Assembly: GCA_026168455.1 (NCBI GenBank)
Contig: JANSJX010000048.1
Span: 62,001 to 126,000, forward strand
From: Theocolax elegans
Taxonomy: Eukaryota; Arthropoda; Insecta; Hymenoptera; Cerocephalidae
Length of the DNA stretch: 64,000 nt
Direction of reading: 5' to 3'
Numbering within the stretch: the stretch's first letter is position 1; every line of letters starts with the position of its first letter. The notes beneath the pieces were generated by a model. That model was not told where the DNA came from, did no database searches, and saw only the letters and a program-made list of their open reading frames with translations. This document shows, piece after piece, positions 11,051 through 24,037 of the stretch. The position numbers were made by a program, and so were the translations under genes.

Positions 11051-14000
11051 GACTGCAAGCTGTAGGTTTCACAGGTGAAAAATCCGTTAATCTAAAAAAG
11101 CAATTTCGAGCTCATGTAGAAATCGGTTCGCTCGAAACTGAAATTAATTTTATGATTATCCCGCATCTCGTACGACAATGTATTATCGGCATTGACGTGC
11201 ATCATCTTCACAAGGTTGTTATAGATACGAATAAACTTATCGTTCATTTTCCAGATCCCTCGAATTCAATTAATAGTATAACTTATGTAAATCTACATGA
11301 GATAAAAGGAAACGAGGTGTGCGTTCACGAAGTAAAATATTACGATAATTTTATTGACTATGATACCCCAAACGATACATACTCGGACGAAATAGAGTTA
11401 ACGATAAACGAGGTCGATAAAAAAGTAGCAGAGACTCCAAATTTAACACAAAATCAAGCTACGTCGCTACATAATTTAATTATAGATTTTAAAGAAATAT
11501 TTCGAAAATTACCGGGACGTATAGTTAATTTCGAATATACGTTAAGAATCGATAATCTTGAACCGTTTTGTTCAAAAATATACCCGGTAGCGATTAATCT
11601 CTTAGGTAAAGTTGATCAAGAGATCGAACGGATGCTTAAATTTGATATTATTGGAAGATCGGCTAGTCAATATATCAATCCAATAGTACCGGTAATAAAA
11701 AAGAATTGCTCGATAAGAATCTGTTTAGATGCACGCGAATTAAATAAACTTTGCATAACGATCACGATGGTCCAGAACCAATCGATGAAATATTAAAAAA
11801 TTTCGAATCGGCCAAAGTTATGTCCGCTATCGATTTAACTGCGAGTTTTTGGCAGATATCGCTAGATAGAAATTCGCGACAATTTACTGCTTTTATGCAC
11901 CGCGGAAAAACGTACCACTATAAAGTTGTACCGTTTGGACTTAAGGTTAGTGAAGCGGCATTAAAACGTGCGATCGAACAAATTATTTCTCATTTTAATT
12001 CTGATTTCGATTTTGTTGACCACTGGGTTTGCGTGTCACAGTCTCATAACGAACATTTCGAATTATTAAGAAAAATTTTTATTCGCGTACAGAGAATTAA
12101 CCTAACCTTAAATTTTGATAAAATAAAATTCTTTTGCGAAGAATTAAAATTTCTCGGTCATATCGTCACAACGCAAGGAATCATGATCGATCCAGACAAA
12201 ACTCGCGCTATCGATGAGTTTCCGGTTCCTAGAAATACTAAACAGTTAAAAGGATTTTTAAGTTTAATTAACTTTTGCGCGAAATTTTCAAGTGCACTTT
12301 CAGATGAGGTCGTTCCGTTGCTACAACTCTTAAAAAAGGGAATAAGATGGAAGTGGGGGCTGACCATCAGCTAGCATTTGAAAAAACACAACAATTATTT
12401 TCGAAGCAAATGATCTTATACCACCCCGCCCGGAAAAAAACCGTATATCCTATATACAGACGCGAGCACCGTAGCGCTAGAATCTGTGTTATGTCAAATT
12501 AACGATAATGGAAACGAGCATATCGTTAGCTTAGCATCTCGGACATTAAAGGGTGCGGAATTAAATTATTTTACCACGGAAATCGAATTATCGGCGATCG
12601 TCTGGGCGCTTGACAAATTTAAAACGTACGTAAAAGCGAGTACAGTATTTGTCAAAACCGATCATAAATCTTTAGAGTATCTTTTAACGTGTAGATTTTT
12701 AAGTGACCGATTGCGTAGGTGGATGTTGGCAATCCAGGATTATGATATTATTCCGCAACATATCCCGGGAAAAAGTAACGTATTAGCCGACATTTTGAGT
12801 CGTATCCCGATCGTCGAGGAAAAATTTACCGAAAGCGAAGCGTTAATAGCCTGTCTACTTGCGGTAAACCTTCATCGGTCCTTACCAAGATGATAAAAAA
12901 TCTACGTAAATATCAAGAAAATGATCCGCGTCTAAATAAAATTATTAAGAATCTGAGTTCCAATAAAAAGTCGAATAATTATAAACTAGAATCGAGGGGT
13001 CTGATAAAGACGAATAAATTCGGGTCAAAATACGTCTTAACTCACGAAATCGCGCTCGTACTCATTCACGAAACGCACGAATTATATGGATATATCGGTC
13101 CATTGAAATGCTATAAAATGATCAGCGAAGATTTTACGTGTCCAAAATTAAAGCGTATGATTTGCAAGATTATAAAATTCTGTGACTCGTGTCAAAGAAA
13201 TAAAATAAATACAAGATCAAGTGTAGCGGAAACGCGCCCAATTATTCCAAAAGGTGTCGGCGATTTAGTTTCAATAGACTTTTACGGTCCTCTGCCTACG
13301 TCGCGTGCAGGCGTGAAATATATTTTAGCTGCAATAGACGTTTTCTCTAAGTCGTCGTTTATATTCCATTCGTCGCGCGAATACAAAAACACCGATCAAG
13401 AAAATATTCGACCACTATATCCCTACGTACGGAAAACCCCTACAAATCCAAAGTGATCACGGTACACAATTTACGACAAACTTATGGTTAAATAAACTCA
13501 GGTCGGAAAAAATAAAACCTATCTTTTCATCGATAAGACACCCACAAAGTAACGTCGTTGAAAGAATCAATCGTGAACTTGGACGATTTTTCCGTACATT
13601 AGTCGCTCGTCAACATAATCATGGGCATGTTGGGTTCCATTCATCCAAAATTGTCTAAACGAAGCATACCATGAGACAATTGAATTTACATTAATGGCAA
13701 ATCAGATTGGTGAAAAACCCACGCGTTTTTGGGAAAAATGGATCGACCCTGGTCTCCAAAAAGAAACTCTAACCCATTCTGAAAAACTAACCCTTGTGTA
13801 TGAGCGTATCAAGCGAAAGGGGGAAAAGCGCGCCGAAAAAATAAATAAAAGTGTAACAATTCGTTTTAAATGTGGTGATTTGGTGATGGTAAAGCCAAGC
13901 AACTTTTCCATGTCGGAGCAAGAAATAACAGCGAAATTTCTCTCTCTATACGAAGGTCCGTATGTTGTGTCCAATGTTTTGTCATGTGCGACGTACGAAT

Positions 14001-14128
14001 TAACGGATCCAAAAACTAAACTAATAAGGGGAAAATTTCATGCCACAGGTTTAAAACCCTACCATGCCCAGGAACCAACAGAAACGCCGTATGAGACAGA
14101 GGCTGCAGCACCAGTTGCGGAGATGTGA
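11041..14128 (+). pseudogene. pol: gypsy pol (PR-RT-RNaseH-IN), frameshifted, copy 1
   Basis: Domains in order: C-terminal half of an aspartic protease (IIGID near 11170; the catalytic DTG half is missing), RT (AIDL motif A present; the YxDD position reads FVDH at 12012-12023), RNase H (YTDAS, TTEIEL, KTDHKSL, LADILSR), integrase with HH-CC zinc finger (ETHELYGYIG, CDSCQ), core DDE (IDFYG, SDHGTQF, VVERIN) and a C-terminal GPYVV..RGKFHATGLKPY module ending at 14128. The reading frame changes near 11765, 12437, 13360 and 13450-13700. Copy 2 lacks the 12437 and 13360 breaks, so those are single-base homopolymer differences; the break near 11765 is shared by both copies. Confidence 0.88.
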
Positions 14129-14159
14129 GGAGCGCATTCGGGCGCTCGAGTTCGAATAA

Positions 14160-14504
14160 ATATTAGCAAACATACGTCGGGAACATCTCCGCTACGCTCT
14201 CTTTCATGGGCAATACTCCTGCGAGGGTAAGATTGAGGAGGTCAGAGCACGACTTAAATTAGAGAGGGCCCAAGAACGAGAGTGGTACGTAGAAGTATGG
14301 CTCGCTCGACACTACGTACATCGACACCAGTGTGCTGTCCACATACCTCCACCGCCATCAGAAATCCCTATAGGATTCCGAAGGGACTATTACAAGAGAT
14401 TTCCCGGTATTGTCATCAAAAAGGCTGCTGCATCGTCCTCTACGTCTTCTCCAGATGAAGATATATTAAGCCTTCATCCGTCCAGATGGGACAGGATTGG
14501 ATAA
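14160..14504 (+). CDS. ORF downstream of pol, copy 1
   Basis: An open frame of 114 codons lies between the pol stop and the polypurine tract, starting after a TAA and ending at 14502-14504. It has no obvious ATG at its start. The peptide is basic and charged (REHLRYALFHG near the start, a Ser-rich segment and SRWDRIG at the end). It has no signal peptide or membrane segment, so it is not an envelope protein. It is kept open in both copies. Possibly a spliced accessory product or the tail of pol after a frameshift. Confidence 0.4.
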   Translation: MLANIRREHLRYALFHGQYSCEGKIEEVRARLKLERAQEREWYVEVWLARHYVHRHQCAVHIPPPPSEIPIGFRRDYYKRFPGIVIKKAAASSSTSSPDEDILSLHPSRWDRIG

Positions 14505-14554
14505 AGTTTTCTTTAATTTGATTTCACGATTTTATTATTTATTTAGGGGGGCTA

Positions 14555-16291
14555 TGCAACAATCCTATTTCATCAAATAAAATAATAATAATAAATAAAT
14601 AAGTAAAATGCGCGAAATGGGAAAAATCATTATTTCGACAGTCTACGCCTATGTGTGTTTCCCCTTAACGCAACGCGGGGTCTCCAAGTTCTTGCGCGAC
14701 GACGAAGATCCGCACAAAGAGGAGACCGAGAACACGTGTATGAGTATTAATTAATCTAATCTTTTTTCTATTATTATTAGAACATTAATAAATTAAACAA
14801 TTTATTTTTTACTATTGCTTTGATGAAATCGAGTTTAACACTCTTCCATTCAATGAATCGATAATTTCCTTTTCTATCATATTAAATAACAAAAAAAAGT
14901 CATAAACTTATAAAATATCTTTGAAAATCTAGGTGCGCATGCCTAATATATGCGTAATTAGAATTAACCCTTCGCGCACCAGATTATCTAATCCTTCATC
15001 TAGTATAGCGAGATAATTTACTCGGGAGCTGAGTATCGCCGGGGATTCTCGCCAGTCACTTTCGAACATTCAACAGAATTAGCCGAAGAACAAAAAGCTT
15101 AAGGGAGTTCCCAATAAACGTTGCAGTAGCAAGTATGCTGCACTCCGGAAAACCCTAGTCCTTTGTCCTTTCCTTTTTAGGAGCTGGGTAGTCCTAGCGG
15201 CGACAGGCCCCGAGTGGTCCCGTGTTTTACATGGGACTGCGAAAAGTTCTTTTTTTAAACAGGTAAAAGAGTTCCCACTCTGACCCTTGAGTGCGCCCCA
15301 TCCGTAAGGATGACATCGATGCCTGAGGCTAGTCTGGGTGAACCTTATGGTTCTGTAATACCCCTTTAGAAATCGATCGCCAAGAATCCGGAGAAGATTT
15401 ATCTTCCGCGTCGCGAATTAAATTTTAATTTTGAATTTCGATAACGGAATGGGAAATTTCGTGATACCGTCGCGCGTTAATTTTTTATTTTTAGAGTGAA
15501 CGCAAAAGTTGTTCTTTATGTTTCCGCGTCGCGAATACCGACTACAGATTCGATCAGTTAGTTTTCATATTGAAGTATTATTTTATGCTTAATTCGGGAA
15601 TTCGCGTATTACATAAAAAAAATGTATGTTGAGCCACGTCGCGAATAATTCAAAGTATTATATTATGTTCACCTACAAAACCAGGTTGTACTTTGATTAT
15701 GTGTTTAAATAAATTGAAAAAAGAGCCAAGGGCCAAAAAATTTAATTTCTATTGTTTTTTTATTTTTGCATGCAATAATTCATCCTCTCACATCCAAAAT
15801 ATGCAAGTCCTTTAATAAATAAAATTTAAATATTTATACTTTCTGAAAAATGCAACCGGAAGAACCCGCATCGGAGGAGATCGACCAATTCTCAACAACG
15901 TTGACTTTCCGCATGGGATATTAATTTTTTTATTCAACATTATTTAATTTCCTTATAATCACAAAGCTTATTATAAAATGCATGAATCTTTTTATTTATT
16001 TGATTTTATTAAATCTTATATTTTTCTTTTCTCTTTTATTTTTAACTTTTTGATAGCACTTGGATGACGCAGTTAAGGATATGGTTGCCACCGGGGGATT
16101 ATTGAACGTTGAACAACAAACGTTCATAAGTTATATAGAAAATCTGTTTTTTATAGTTAAATAACATTAACTTACTGTATCTCCATATATTAAATAAAAT
16201 TTTACGTTGCATAAAATGGTATAAGATTTAATTTGTCTCTATTTTGAATTGGTTAACTAAATCTCCATATAAATAACAAAAGTAAGTTGTA
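14555..16291 (+). repeat. chimeric middle LTR
   Basis: Through ~16233 it carries the 3'-LTR variants (CCTAATATATG, GAATTAACCCTTCGC, TTTGTCTC), but its end reads AATAACAAAAGTAAGTTGTA like the 5' LTR and continues into internal sequence. The switch lies between about 16233 and 16275. This is the signature of homologous exchange between the 3' and 5' LTRs. It is also shortened by many one-base homopolymer losses relative to 27882-29629. Confidence 0.85.
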
Positions 16292-16521
16292 TAAAATGGT
16301 ACCCTTGATGGGACTTGCATTTAAGGTTCATGAGAGGTTAAGACTGCATAAAATTGAAGAAATTAAATTATAATTTTGGATCTTGGCTCTGTAGATTCGA
16401 TGTTCACTAACATGTTAATGTATAATAGAAACGAACTAATAATTTCGTTGTAGTGAGACATCCACGTCTAACCGCATCTAGGTTTATAAAAAAATCTGTC
16501 GAGTAGGCGACCGACGCCCAA

Positions 16522-16860
16522 ATGAGCAAAATTGAAGAAAGCGGGATATTAGCGAATCTCGCGAAAAACGTCTCGGAGTTAGAGGACAGAGTGTCGCGAA
16601 TTGAGACGGAAGTGCGAAATGTTACAGAATTACTCCTCGTGACGATCCAGGAGTTTAAAAAAAGTGCGGTAAATTGGAAATCGACACGGGAAATTTTAAA
16701 TGAAAATTTTTTAAAAATCAACGAAAGGCTTGACCAATTAAACTACAACGCGTTGCGATCGTCGCGGCGTATGGAGCGGTTTTGGGATGGACTCACCATC
16801 ATAGCAAAACGACTGGACAAAGTCCAAAAGAAAAAATTAGGTGTGTGTAACACATTGTAG
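16522..16860 (+). CDS. gag-position coiled-coil ORF, extra fragment
   Basis: Identical to the 112-aa ORF at 10712-11050, in the second internal region that follows the chimeric LTR. It has no 3' LTR of its own downstream. Confidence 0.55.
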   Translation: MSKIEESGILANLAKNVSELEDRVSRIETEVRNVTELLLVTIQEFKKSAVNWKSTREILNENFLKINERLDQLNYNALRSSRRMERFWDGLTIIAKRLDKVQKKKLGVCNTL

Positions 16861-17580
16861 GACTGCAAGCTGTAGGTTTCACAGGTGAAAAATCCGTTAA
16901 TCTAAAAAAGCAATTTCGAGCTCATGTAGAAATCGGTTCGCTCGAAACTGAAATTAATTTTATGATTATCCCGCATCTCGTACGACAATGTATTATCGGC
17001 ATTGACGTGCATCATCTTCACAAGGTTGTTATAGATACGAATAAACTTATCGTTCATTTTCCAGATCCCTCGAATTCAATTAATAGTATAACTTATGTAA
17101 ATCTACATGAGATAAAAGGAAACGAGGTGTGCGTTCACGAAGTAAAATATTACGATAATTTTATTGACTATGATACCCCAAACGATACATACTCGGACGA
17201 AATAGAGTTAACGATAAACGAGGTCGATAAAAAAGTAGCAGAGACTCCAAATTTAACACAAAATCAAGCTACGTCGCTACATAATTTAATTATAGATTTT
17301 AAAGAAATATTTCGAAAATTACCGGGACGTATAGTTAATTTCGAATATACGTTAAGAATCGATAATCTTGAACCGTTTTGTTCAAAAATATACCCGGTAG
17401 CGATTAATCTCTTAGGTAAAGTTGATCAAGAGATCGAACGGATGCTTAAATTTGATATTATTGGAAGATCGGCTAGTCAATATATCAATCCAATAGTACC
17501 GGTAATAAAAAAGAATTGCTCGATAAGAATCTGTTTAGATGCACGCGAATTAAATAAACTTTGCATAACGATCACGATGG
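16851..17580 (+). pseudogene. truncated gypsy pol ending at the duplication junction
   Basis: Protease C-terminal half and the N-terminal RT up to the DARELNKL motif, then the sequence switches at ATCACGATGG (17571-17580) to the start of duplication copy 2. No RT catalytic site, RNase H or integrase is left. The upstream-flank sequence at 4249-4258 reads GTCACGCTGG, so the two joined sequences share a short imperfect match ending in TGG. Confidence 0.85.
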
Positions 17581-18274
17581 GGTTTAGAGCGTGATGACAA
17601 AGGCGAAATAAACGATCGATAAAAATAGTAATAATGTATTACAATAATAGATAAAGGGGTTTGGGCGCCAGCCGCGTATAATCGCGGCGAATTTATAACA
17701 CGACTGCTCGGCTGTTTGCTGCACGGAAAAAGGTTGAGAAGTGGGAGATATGAGAAGCACACTTACGAAAAACGTAATGAATGCAGTTCACCTACTGCGA
17801 AGGCGTGCACCAATGTTGTCGGTATGGAGATCGTCTCCTGAGTTGCCGCTCGAAATGCTGCTTTCCTCACACACATACACACGCACAAGCTAATGTTGTC
17901 GCGATGAATTTCGGTGCTGCTGGAAGTTCCATATTGGTGTTTGTTGTTGCTGAAGGTTCGCTGCTAGATAATTCTACTGATTCCTGGTACGTCTCGTAGA
18001 GGCAGTACGATGTTATGAGATGCCTCTCCTGATCATTGATGTACCTTCCTAGAGAGCTACGATATGAGACCAGGTTCATCGTATATCAGCCATCATCTTG
18101 CTGTGCTGCTTGTGTGCTAGTGGGGTTAGCGTTGGGTTCATAGGATGGCTGGGGTGCGTTTAGGTATGTTTTAATGTAGATAAAATATATGCTTAGTATT
18201 GTGAGGGTAGGTAGAGTAGTTTAGGTTAAACTCGCTCGCTTAACACAGTGACAGGTACAAAGTACCTTGTCACA
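17580..18274 (-). repeat. candidate solo LTR, truncated second copy
   Basis: Same as 4258-4952; the first 16 bases of the block are missing because the junction cuts them off. Confidence 0.4.
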
Positions 18275-19950
18275 ATTTATATATGATTACGCATTTTTAT
18301 AAATATAAATCATTATTAAATGTTTTAAAATCTATGAAAAATTAAAGTTTTTTAATAAACCGATTATTAATTTCGTATACCCAGATAAATAGCTGTAAGT
18401 CGTCGTTGTCCGTTTACCGAGTGTAAAACCACTTATTTACAATTTTAATAATTTCTTTAAATTGTTGCATATTTGTGGTAAACTCAATGATCTTGGTCAT
18501 TTTTTTTAAACTTCATGTAAGAACTTTTATGTATTTACATTCAATTAGTCTATTTTGAGTTATAAAAGCTTAACAGTTAAGAAAAGAAATGTACAAATTA
18601 CTATGTTTGGTATCTAAAAAATTAGACCACTCTATCCAAAACATGTAGGAAAAGGCATTCTCAAATGTTACAGAAAACTAAAAATATTTTGTCTCCTTCT
18701 CGATTTGACAAAGAATTGCCTATACATACATAAATAATGGTGTTATGAATATTTCGTGTAGAGAAATCTTAACAATCACAGATTTTTATACATAGTTTAT
18801 AACATGTATGTATATAGTTTAAGCATGCTACTTAATTTAATTAGGTTTTATATTTTAGATTATGCTTTTTACATTTTGTACAATAATATATACTTTTCGA
18901 TACGTATTTTTAATTGCTAATTATATATTCATGTTTATTTTAATTATGTTTATTGTTCATTTTTAACCCATAATTGTCGAAAATTATTGTATTACGTCAT
19001 TTCATATTCTTATTAAATATAGGTAAAATAGGTATGTAGGTCCTCAAGAGATGTATTAGCGCAGCCTGGATGAATTATTTATTTATTTCGTATTATAACA
19101 ATGAGGCTATCATTGCACAAGTGTGATTTAATAAATACTACGTTTGCCTAGTTATAAAAGATTAAATATTTTATTTATAACAATAAAAACCTCCGATAAT
19201 TCTCGTGTAAATAAAAACATGTTAAATTTAACTCTAATAGAGTTACTTTTCTTACTCTACCTTTAGAGTTAATTTTTAACTCTATCACTTAGAGTAGTTA
19301 ATTAATTTAACTCTAATTCAACTCTTAAGAACTGTTCTGTAGTGTTTGGCGACTCTGGCCTCTGTAATTTTGATAATTTGTAGAATTACTATCCTACGTA
19401 ATTTATATCTAATCTATGAAAAAGAATGTCGATTGTTGCCTCATAAAGTGTAAGTCATACTTGTGTTCTCATATAAAGTGTAAGAGTTGTGCCTATATAT
19501 TTGTATATATAAAGACCTATTGTTACTGTTCGCGAATAAATCAAGATCTTGTATAAAAAAGTAATTAAATTACCAGAAGTGATTAATATATATTTCCTAA
19601 ACATTATTAACGTAAAAATAAAATTAATTTAAAAAAAAATTCTTCAGTTAATTTTCTCAATTTTTAGACCATCAATTCTGTACAAAGATAAATAAATAGC
19701 TAATGAATTATAAAGTGACATGTCATTCAAGAGTAATTTGAGGTTCTGCAGGGGATTATCTTAGAAATCTCCATAATAGGTTTATAAACTAATTTATTAA
19801 CGTAAAGAACCTAAATAGTCCTTCGCTGACCAATTTGACTTCAGAACGCCCACCTCCAAACAGTGGTGGGAAGCAGATCTAAATTTACTATGTAGGGCAT
19901 AATAAATCCCAATTGCCGAGTACATATATATATATATATATTCTAAAAAT

Positions 19951-20377
19951 GACCGACGCGGTGGCGGAGTGGTGGAAGCGCACCTCGGCCGATCGCGAAA
20001 GTTAAGCAGCGCTGAGCGCGGTTAGTACTTGGATGGGAGACCATTCTCGTGCGGCTTTCGTGATCGGTTAGGTGTTTTTCACATTCCACAACGTGAGCGG
20101 GAGGTGTGAAACATTCGGTTTCGGTGTCAAGGCCTACGCAATGTGACTTTGACACCCAAAAAGAATGTTTCGAATACACCGGCCATCTCGGATGAGGTTT
20201 TCCCTGCTTCACAGGTTTCCCTCATCCACGGGCATAACCCCGGGCGAATGCGAGATGGTGGGGTTTTAAGGGAGGGATAAAGCACCCACACATAGGTGGA
20301 CACCGTTAAAGTCCCCCAGGGGATAAACGGTAGGAAGTGCCAGGAAAAAAGAGGGCACAAAATCAAGAATAAAAAAA
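19951..20377 (+). mobile_element. composite 5S-rRNA-type SINE, copy 2
   Basis: Second copy of the 6627-7053 element produced by the segmental duplication, with the same flanking 16-bp repeat. The AT run before it is one TA unit longer. Confidence 0.85.
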
Positions 20378-20393
20378 TATATATTCTAAAAAT

Positions 20394-22056
20394 TAGAAAA
20401 ATAATTCAATCATAACCTCTCTCAGTCTACAGCGACGGATTCTGTAGGAGGTGCGAGCACCGATTCGGGCAGTCTGCCGCTCGCACCTCCTATTCTTTCA
20501 AATACACTGTATTATGTCGACACTCAATGTTGGGTACAATATTTGTTTAATTACAATTATTTAATTTATTGACAGCTTCGGGACGGGGTAGAGGCATATT
20601 ATTAATAACCATTTAAAGTGTATAAAAAGTAAAAAATTTGAAACTCTGTTAAAATATTCTATAAATTTGAAAAATACGGATTGGAAACATAACTTCTCTC
20701 AGTCTAAAGCGACGGATTCTATAGGAGGTGCGAGCAACGATTCGAGCGGTCTGCCGCTCGCACCTCCTATACTTTCAAATACATTGTATTATGCCGACAG
20801 TCAGTGTTGGGTACAATCTTTGTTTAATTACAATTATTTAAATTATTGACAGCTTGAGGACGGGGTAGAGCTATATTATTAATAAACATTTAAAGTGTAT
20901 ATAGCAAGTACAAAATTTGAATTTTGTTAAAATATTCTAAAAATTTAATAAATAAGAATTCAATCATAACCTCTTTCAGTCTACAGCGAGAGACTCTATA
21001 GGAGTCCATAGGAGACTCTATAGAGCATGCAACGATTCGGGCCGTCTGTATTTCCGTGCAAGTAAAAGTAATATATATATATCTGGTTTTACTTGCACGG
21101 ATATACAGGCGGCCCGACTCGTTGCATGCACTTTCTATCGAGTCTGTTGCTGTATACTGAGAGCGTTTATGATTAAATTCTAATTTTTCAAATTTTTAGA
21201 ATACTTTAACACGATTTAAATATTGTGCTTGTTATACACTTAAAATGTTTATTAATAATATGTCTCTACACCGTCCCCAAAATGTCATAAATTTAAATAA
21301 TTGCAATTAAACAATTATTGCACCCGACACCGAGTCTCGGTATAATACAATGAATTTAAAAGTATAGGAGGTGCGAGCGGCAGACGGCTCGAATCGTTGC
21401 TCGCTCCTCCTATAGATTCCGTCGCTATAGACTAAGAGCATTTATGATTGAATTCTTATTTTTCAAATTTATAGAATATTTTAAACTAAATTCAAATTTT
21501 GTACTTGCTATACACTTTAAATGTTTATTAACAATATGCCTCTACCACATCCTGAAGCTGTCAAAAAGTTAAATAATTGTTATTAAACAATTATTGCACC
21601 CGACATTGAGTATCGGTATAATACAATGTATTAGAAGTATAGGAGGTGTGAGCGGCAGACGGCTCGAATCGTTGCTCGCACCTCCTATAGAATCCGCCTT
21701 CAGACTGAGAGAGGTTACGTTTCCATTCGTATTTTTCGAATGTTAACGATATTATCACATAAACTCTAATTTTGTAATTGCTATACATTTAAAATATTTA
21801 TTATTAATATGCCTCTACCCCGTCCTCAAGCTGTCAATAATTTAAATAATTGTAATTAAACAAATATAGCATCCAACATTGAGAGTTGGCATAATACAAT
21901 GTATTTGAAAGTATAGGAGGTGCGAGCTGCAGACGGCCCGAATCGTTGCTCGCACCTCCTATAGAATAAAACGCTATAGACTGAGACAGGTTACGTTTCC
22001 ATTCGTATTTTTCAAATGTTAGCGATATTGTAAAACAAACTCTAATTTTGTACTTG
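20394..22056. repeat. ~276-bp hairpin satellite, inverted array, copy 2
   Basis: Duplicate of 7070-8732, including the central hairpin at 21025-21129. Confidence 0.9.
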
Positions 22057-22060
22057 CTAT

Positions 22061-23807
22061 TGCAACAATACTATTTCATGAAATTAAATAATAATAATAA
22101 ATAAATAAGTAAAATGCGCGAAATGGAAAAAATCATATATTTCGACAGTCTACTGCTATGTATGTTTCCCCTTAACGCGACGCGGGGTCTCCAAATACTT
22201 ACGCGACGACGAAGATCCGCACAAAGAGGAAACCGAGAACACGTGTACGACTATTAATTAATCTAATATTTTTTCTATTATTATTAGAACATTAATAAAT
22301 TAAACAATTTATTTTTTACTATTGCTTTGATGAAATCGAGTTTAACACTCTTCCATTCAATGAATCGATAATTTCCTTTTCTATCATATTAAATAACAAA
22401 AAAAAGTCATAAACTTATAAAATATCTTTGAAAATCTAGGTGCGCATGCCCAATATATGCGTAATTAGAGTTAACCCTTTGCGCACCAGATTATCTAATC
22501 CTTCATCTAGTATAGCGAGATAATTTACTCGGGAGCTGAGTATCGCCGGGGATTCTCGCCAGTCACTTCCGAACATTCAACAGAGTTAGCCGAAGAACAA
22601 AAAGCTTAAGGGAGTTCCCTATAAACGTTGAAGTAGTAAGTATGCTGCACTCCGGAAAACCCTAGTCCTTTGTCCTTTCCTTTTTAGGAGCTGGGTAGTC
22701 CTAGCGGCGACAGGCCCCGAGTGGTCCCGTGTTTTACATGGGACTGCGAAAAGTTCTTTTTTTTAAACAGGTAAAAGAGTTCCGACTCTGACCCTTGAGT
22801 GCGCCCCATCCGTAAGGATGACGTCGATGCCTGAGGCTAGTCTGGGTGAACCTTAAGGTTCTGTAATACCCCTTTAGAAATCGATCGCCAAGAATCCGGA
22901 GAAGATTTATCTTCCGCGTCGCGAATTAAAATTTTAATTTTGAATTTCGATAACGGAATGGGAAATTTCGTGATACCGTCGCGCGTTAATTTTTTATTTT
23001 TAGAGTGAACGCAAAAAGTTGTTCTTTATGTTTTCGCGTCGCGAATACCGACTACAGATTCGATCAGTTAGTTTTTATGTTGAAGTTTTATTTTATGCTT
23101 AATTCGGGAATTCGCGTAATTACATAAAAAAATGTATGTCGAGCCACGTCGCGAATAATTCAAAGTATTATATTATGTTCACCTACAAAACCAAGATGTA
23201 CTTTGATTATGTGTTTAAATAAATTGAAAAAAGAGCCAAGGGCCAAAAAATTTAATTTCTATTGTTTTTTTTATTTTTGCATGCAATAATTCACCCTCTC
23301 ACGTCCAAAATATGCAAGTTCTTTAATAAATAAAATTTAAATATTTATACTTTCTGAAAAAATGCAACCGGAAGAACCCGCATCGGAGGAGATCGACCAA
23401 TTCTCAACAATGTTGACTTTCCGCATGGAATATTAATTTTTTTATTCAATATTATTTAATTTTCTTATAATCGCAAAGGTTATTATAAAATGCATGAATC
23501 TTTTTTTTTTATTTGATTTTATTAAATCTTATATTTTTCTTTTCTCTTATTATTTTTAACTTTTTTGATTGCACTTGGATGACGCAGTTAAGGATATGGT
23601 TGCCACCGAGGAATTATTGAACGTTGAACAACAAACGTTCATAAGTTATATAGATAATCTGTTTTTTATAGTTAAATAACATTAACTTACTGTATCTCCA
23701 TATATTAAATCAAATTTTACGTTGCATAAAATGGTATAAGATTTAATTTATCTCTATTTTTGAATTGGTTAACTAAATCTCCATATAAATAACAAAAGTA
23801 AGTTGTA
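22061..23807 (+). repeat. 5' LTR, copy 2
   Basis: Essentially identical to 8737-10481. Confidence 0.85.
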
Positions 23808-24037
23808 TAAAATGGTACCCTTGATGGGACTTGCATTTAAGGTTCATGAGAGGTTAAGACTGCATAAAATTGAAGAAATTAAATTATAATTTTGGATCTT
23901 GGCTCTGTAGATTCGATGTTCACTAACATGTTAATGTATAATAGAAACGAACTAATAATTTCGTTGTAGTGAGACATCCACGTCTAACCGCATCTAGGTT
24001 TATAAAAAAATCTGTCGAGTAGGCGACCGACGCCCAA

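Larger units (their letters stand above)
4258..16275. repeat. tandem segmental duplication, copy 1
   Basis: This stretch aligns collinearly with 17580-29600 at an offset that drifts only from 13322 to 13327, through differences in AT or homopolymer length. It includes the solo-LTR-like block, spacer, SINE, satellite array and the gypsy element. After it, copy 1 has an extra gypsy internal fragment (16292-17580) absent from copy 2. Confidence 0.95.
8737..17580 (+). mobile_element. Ty3/gypsy element plus truncated second internal region, copy 1
   Basis: Order is LTR (8737-10481), gag-like ORF, pol, a downstream ORF, polypurine tract AGGGGGGCTA (14545-14554), a second LTR (14555-16291), then again gag-like ORF and pol up to 17580. 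A candidate primer-binding site TGGTACCC lies at 10487. The tandem LTR-internal-LTR-internal arrangement implies recombination between LTRs. The 5' target duplication CTAT is at 8733-8736; the matching right copy is seen only in copy 2 (29630-29633). Confidence 0.9.

Noticed and set aside
13702..13974. Antisense ORF over the integrase C-terminus
   Set aside because: Shadow of pol on the opposite strand.
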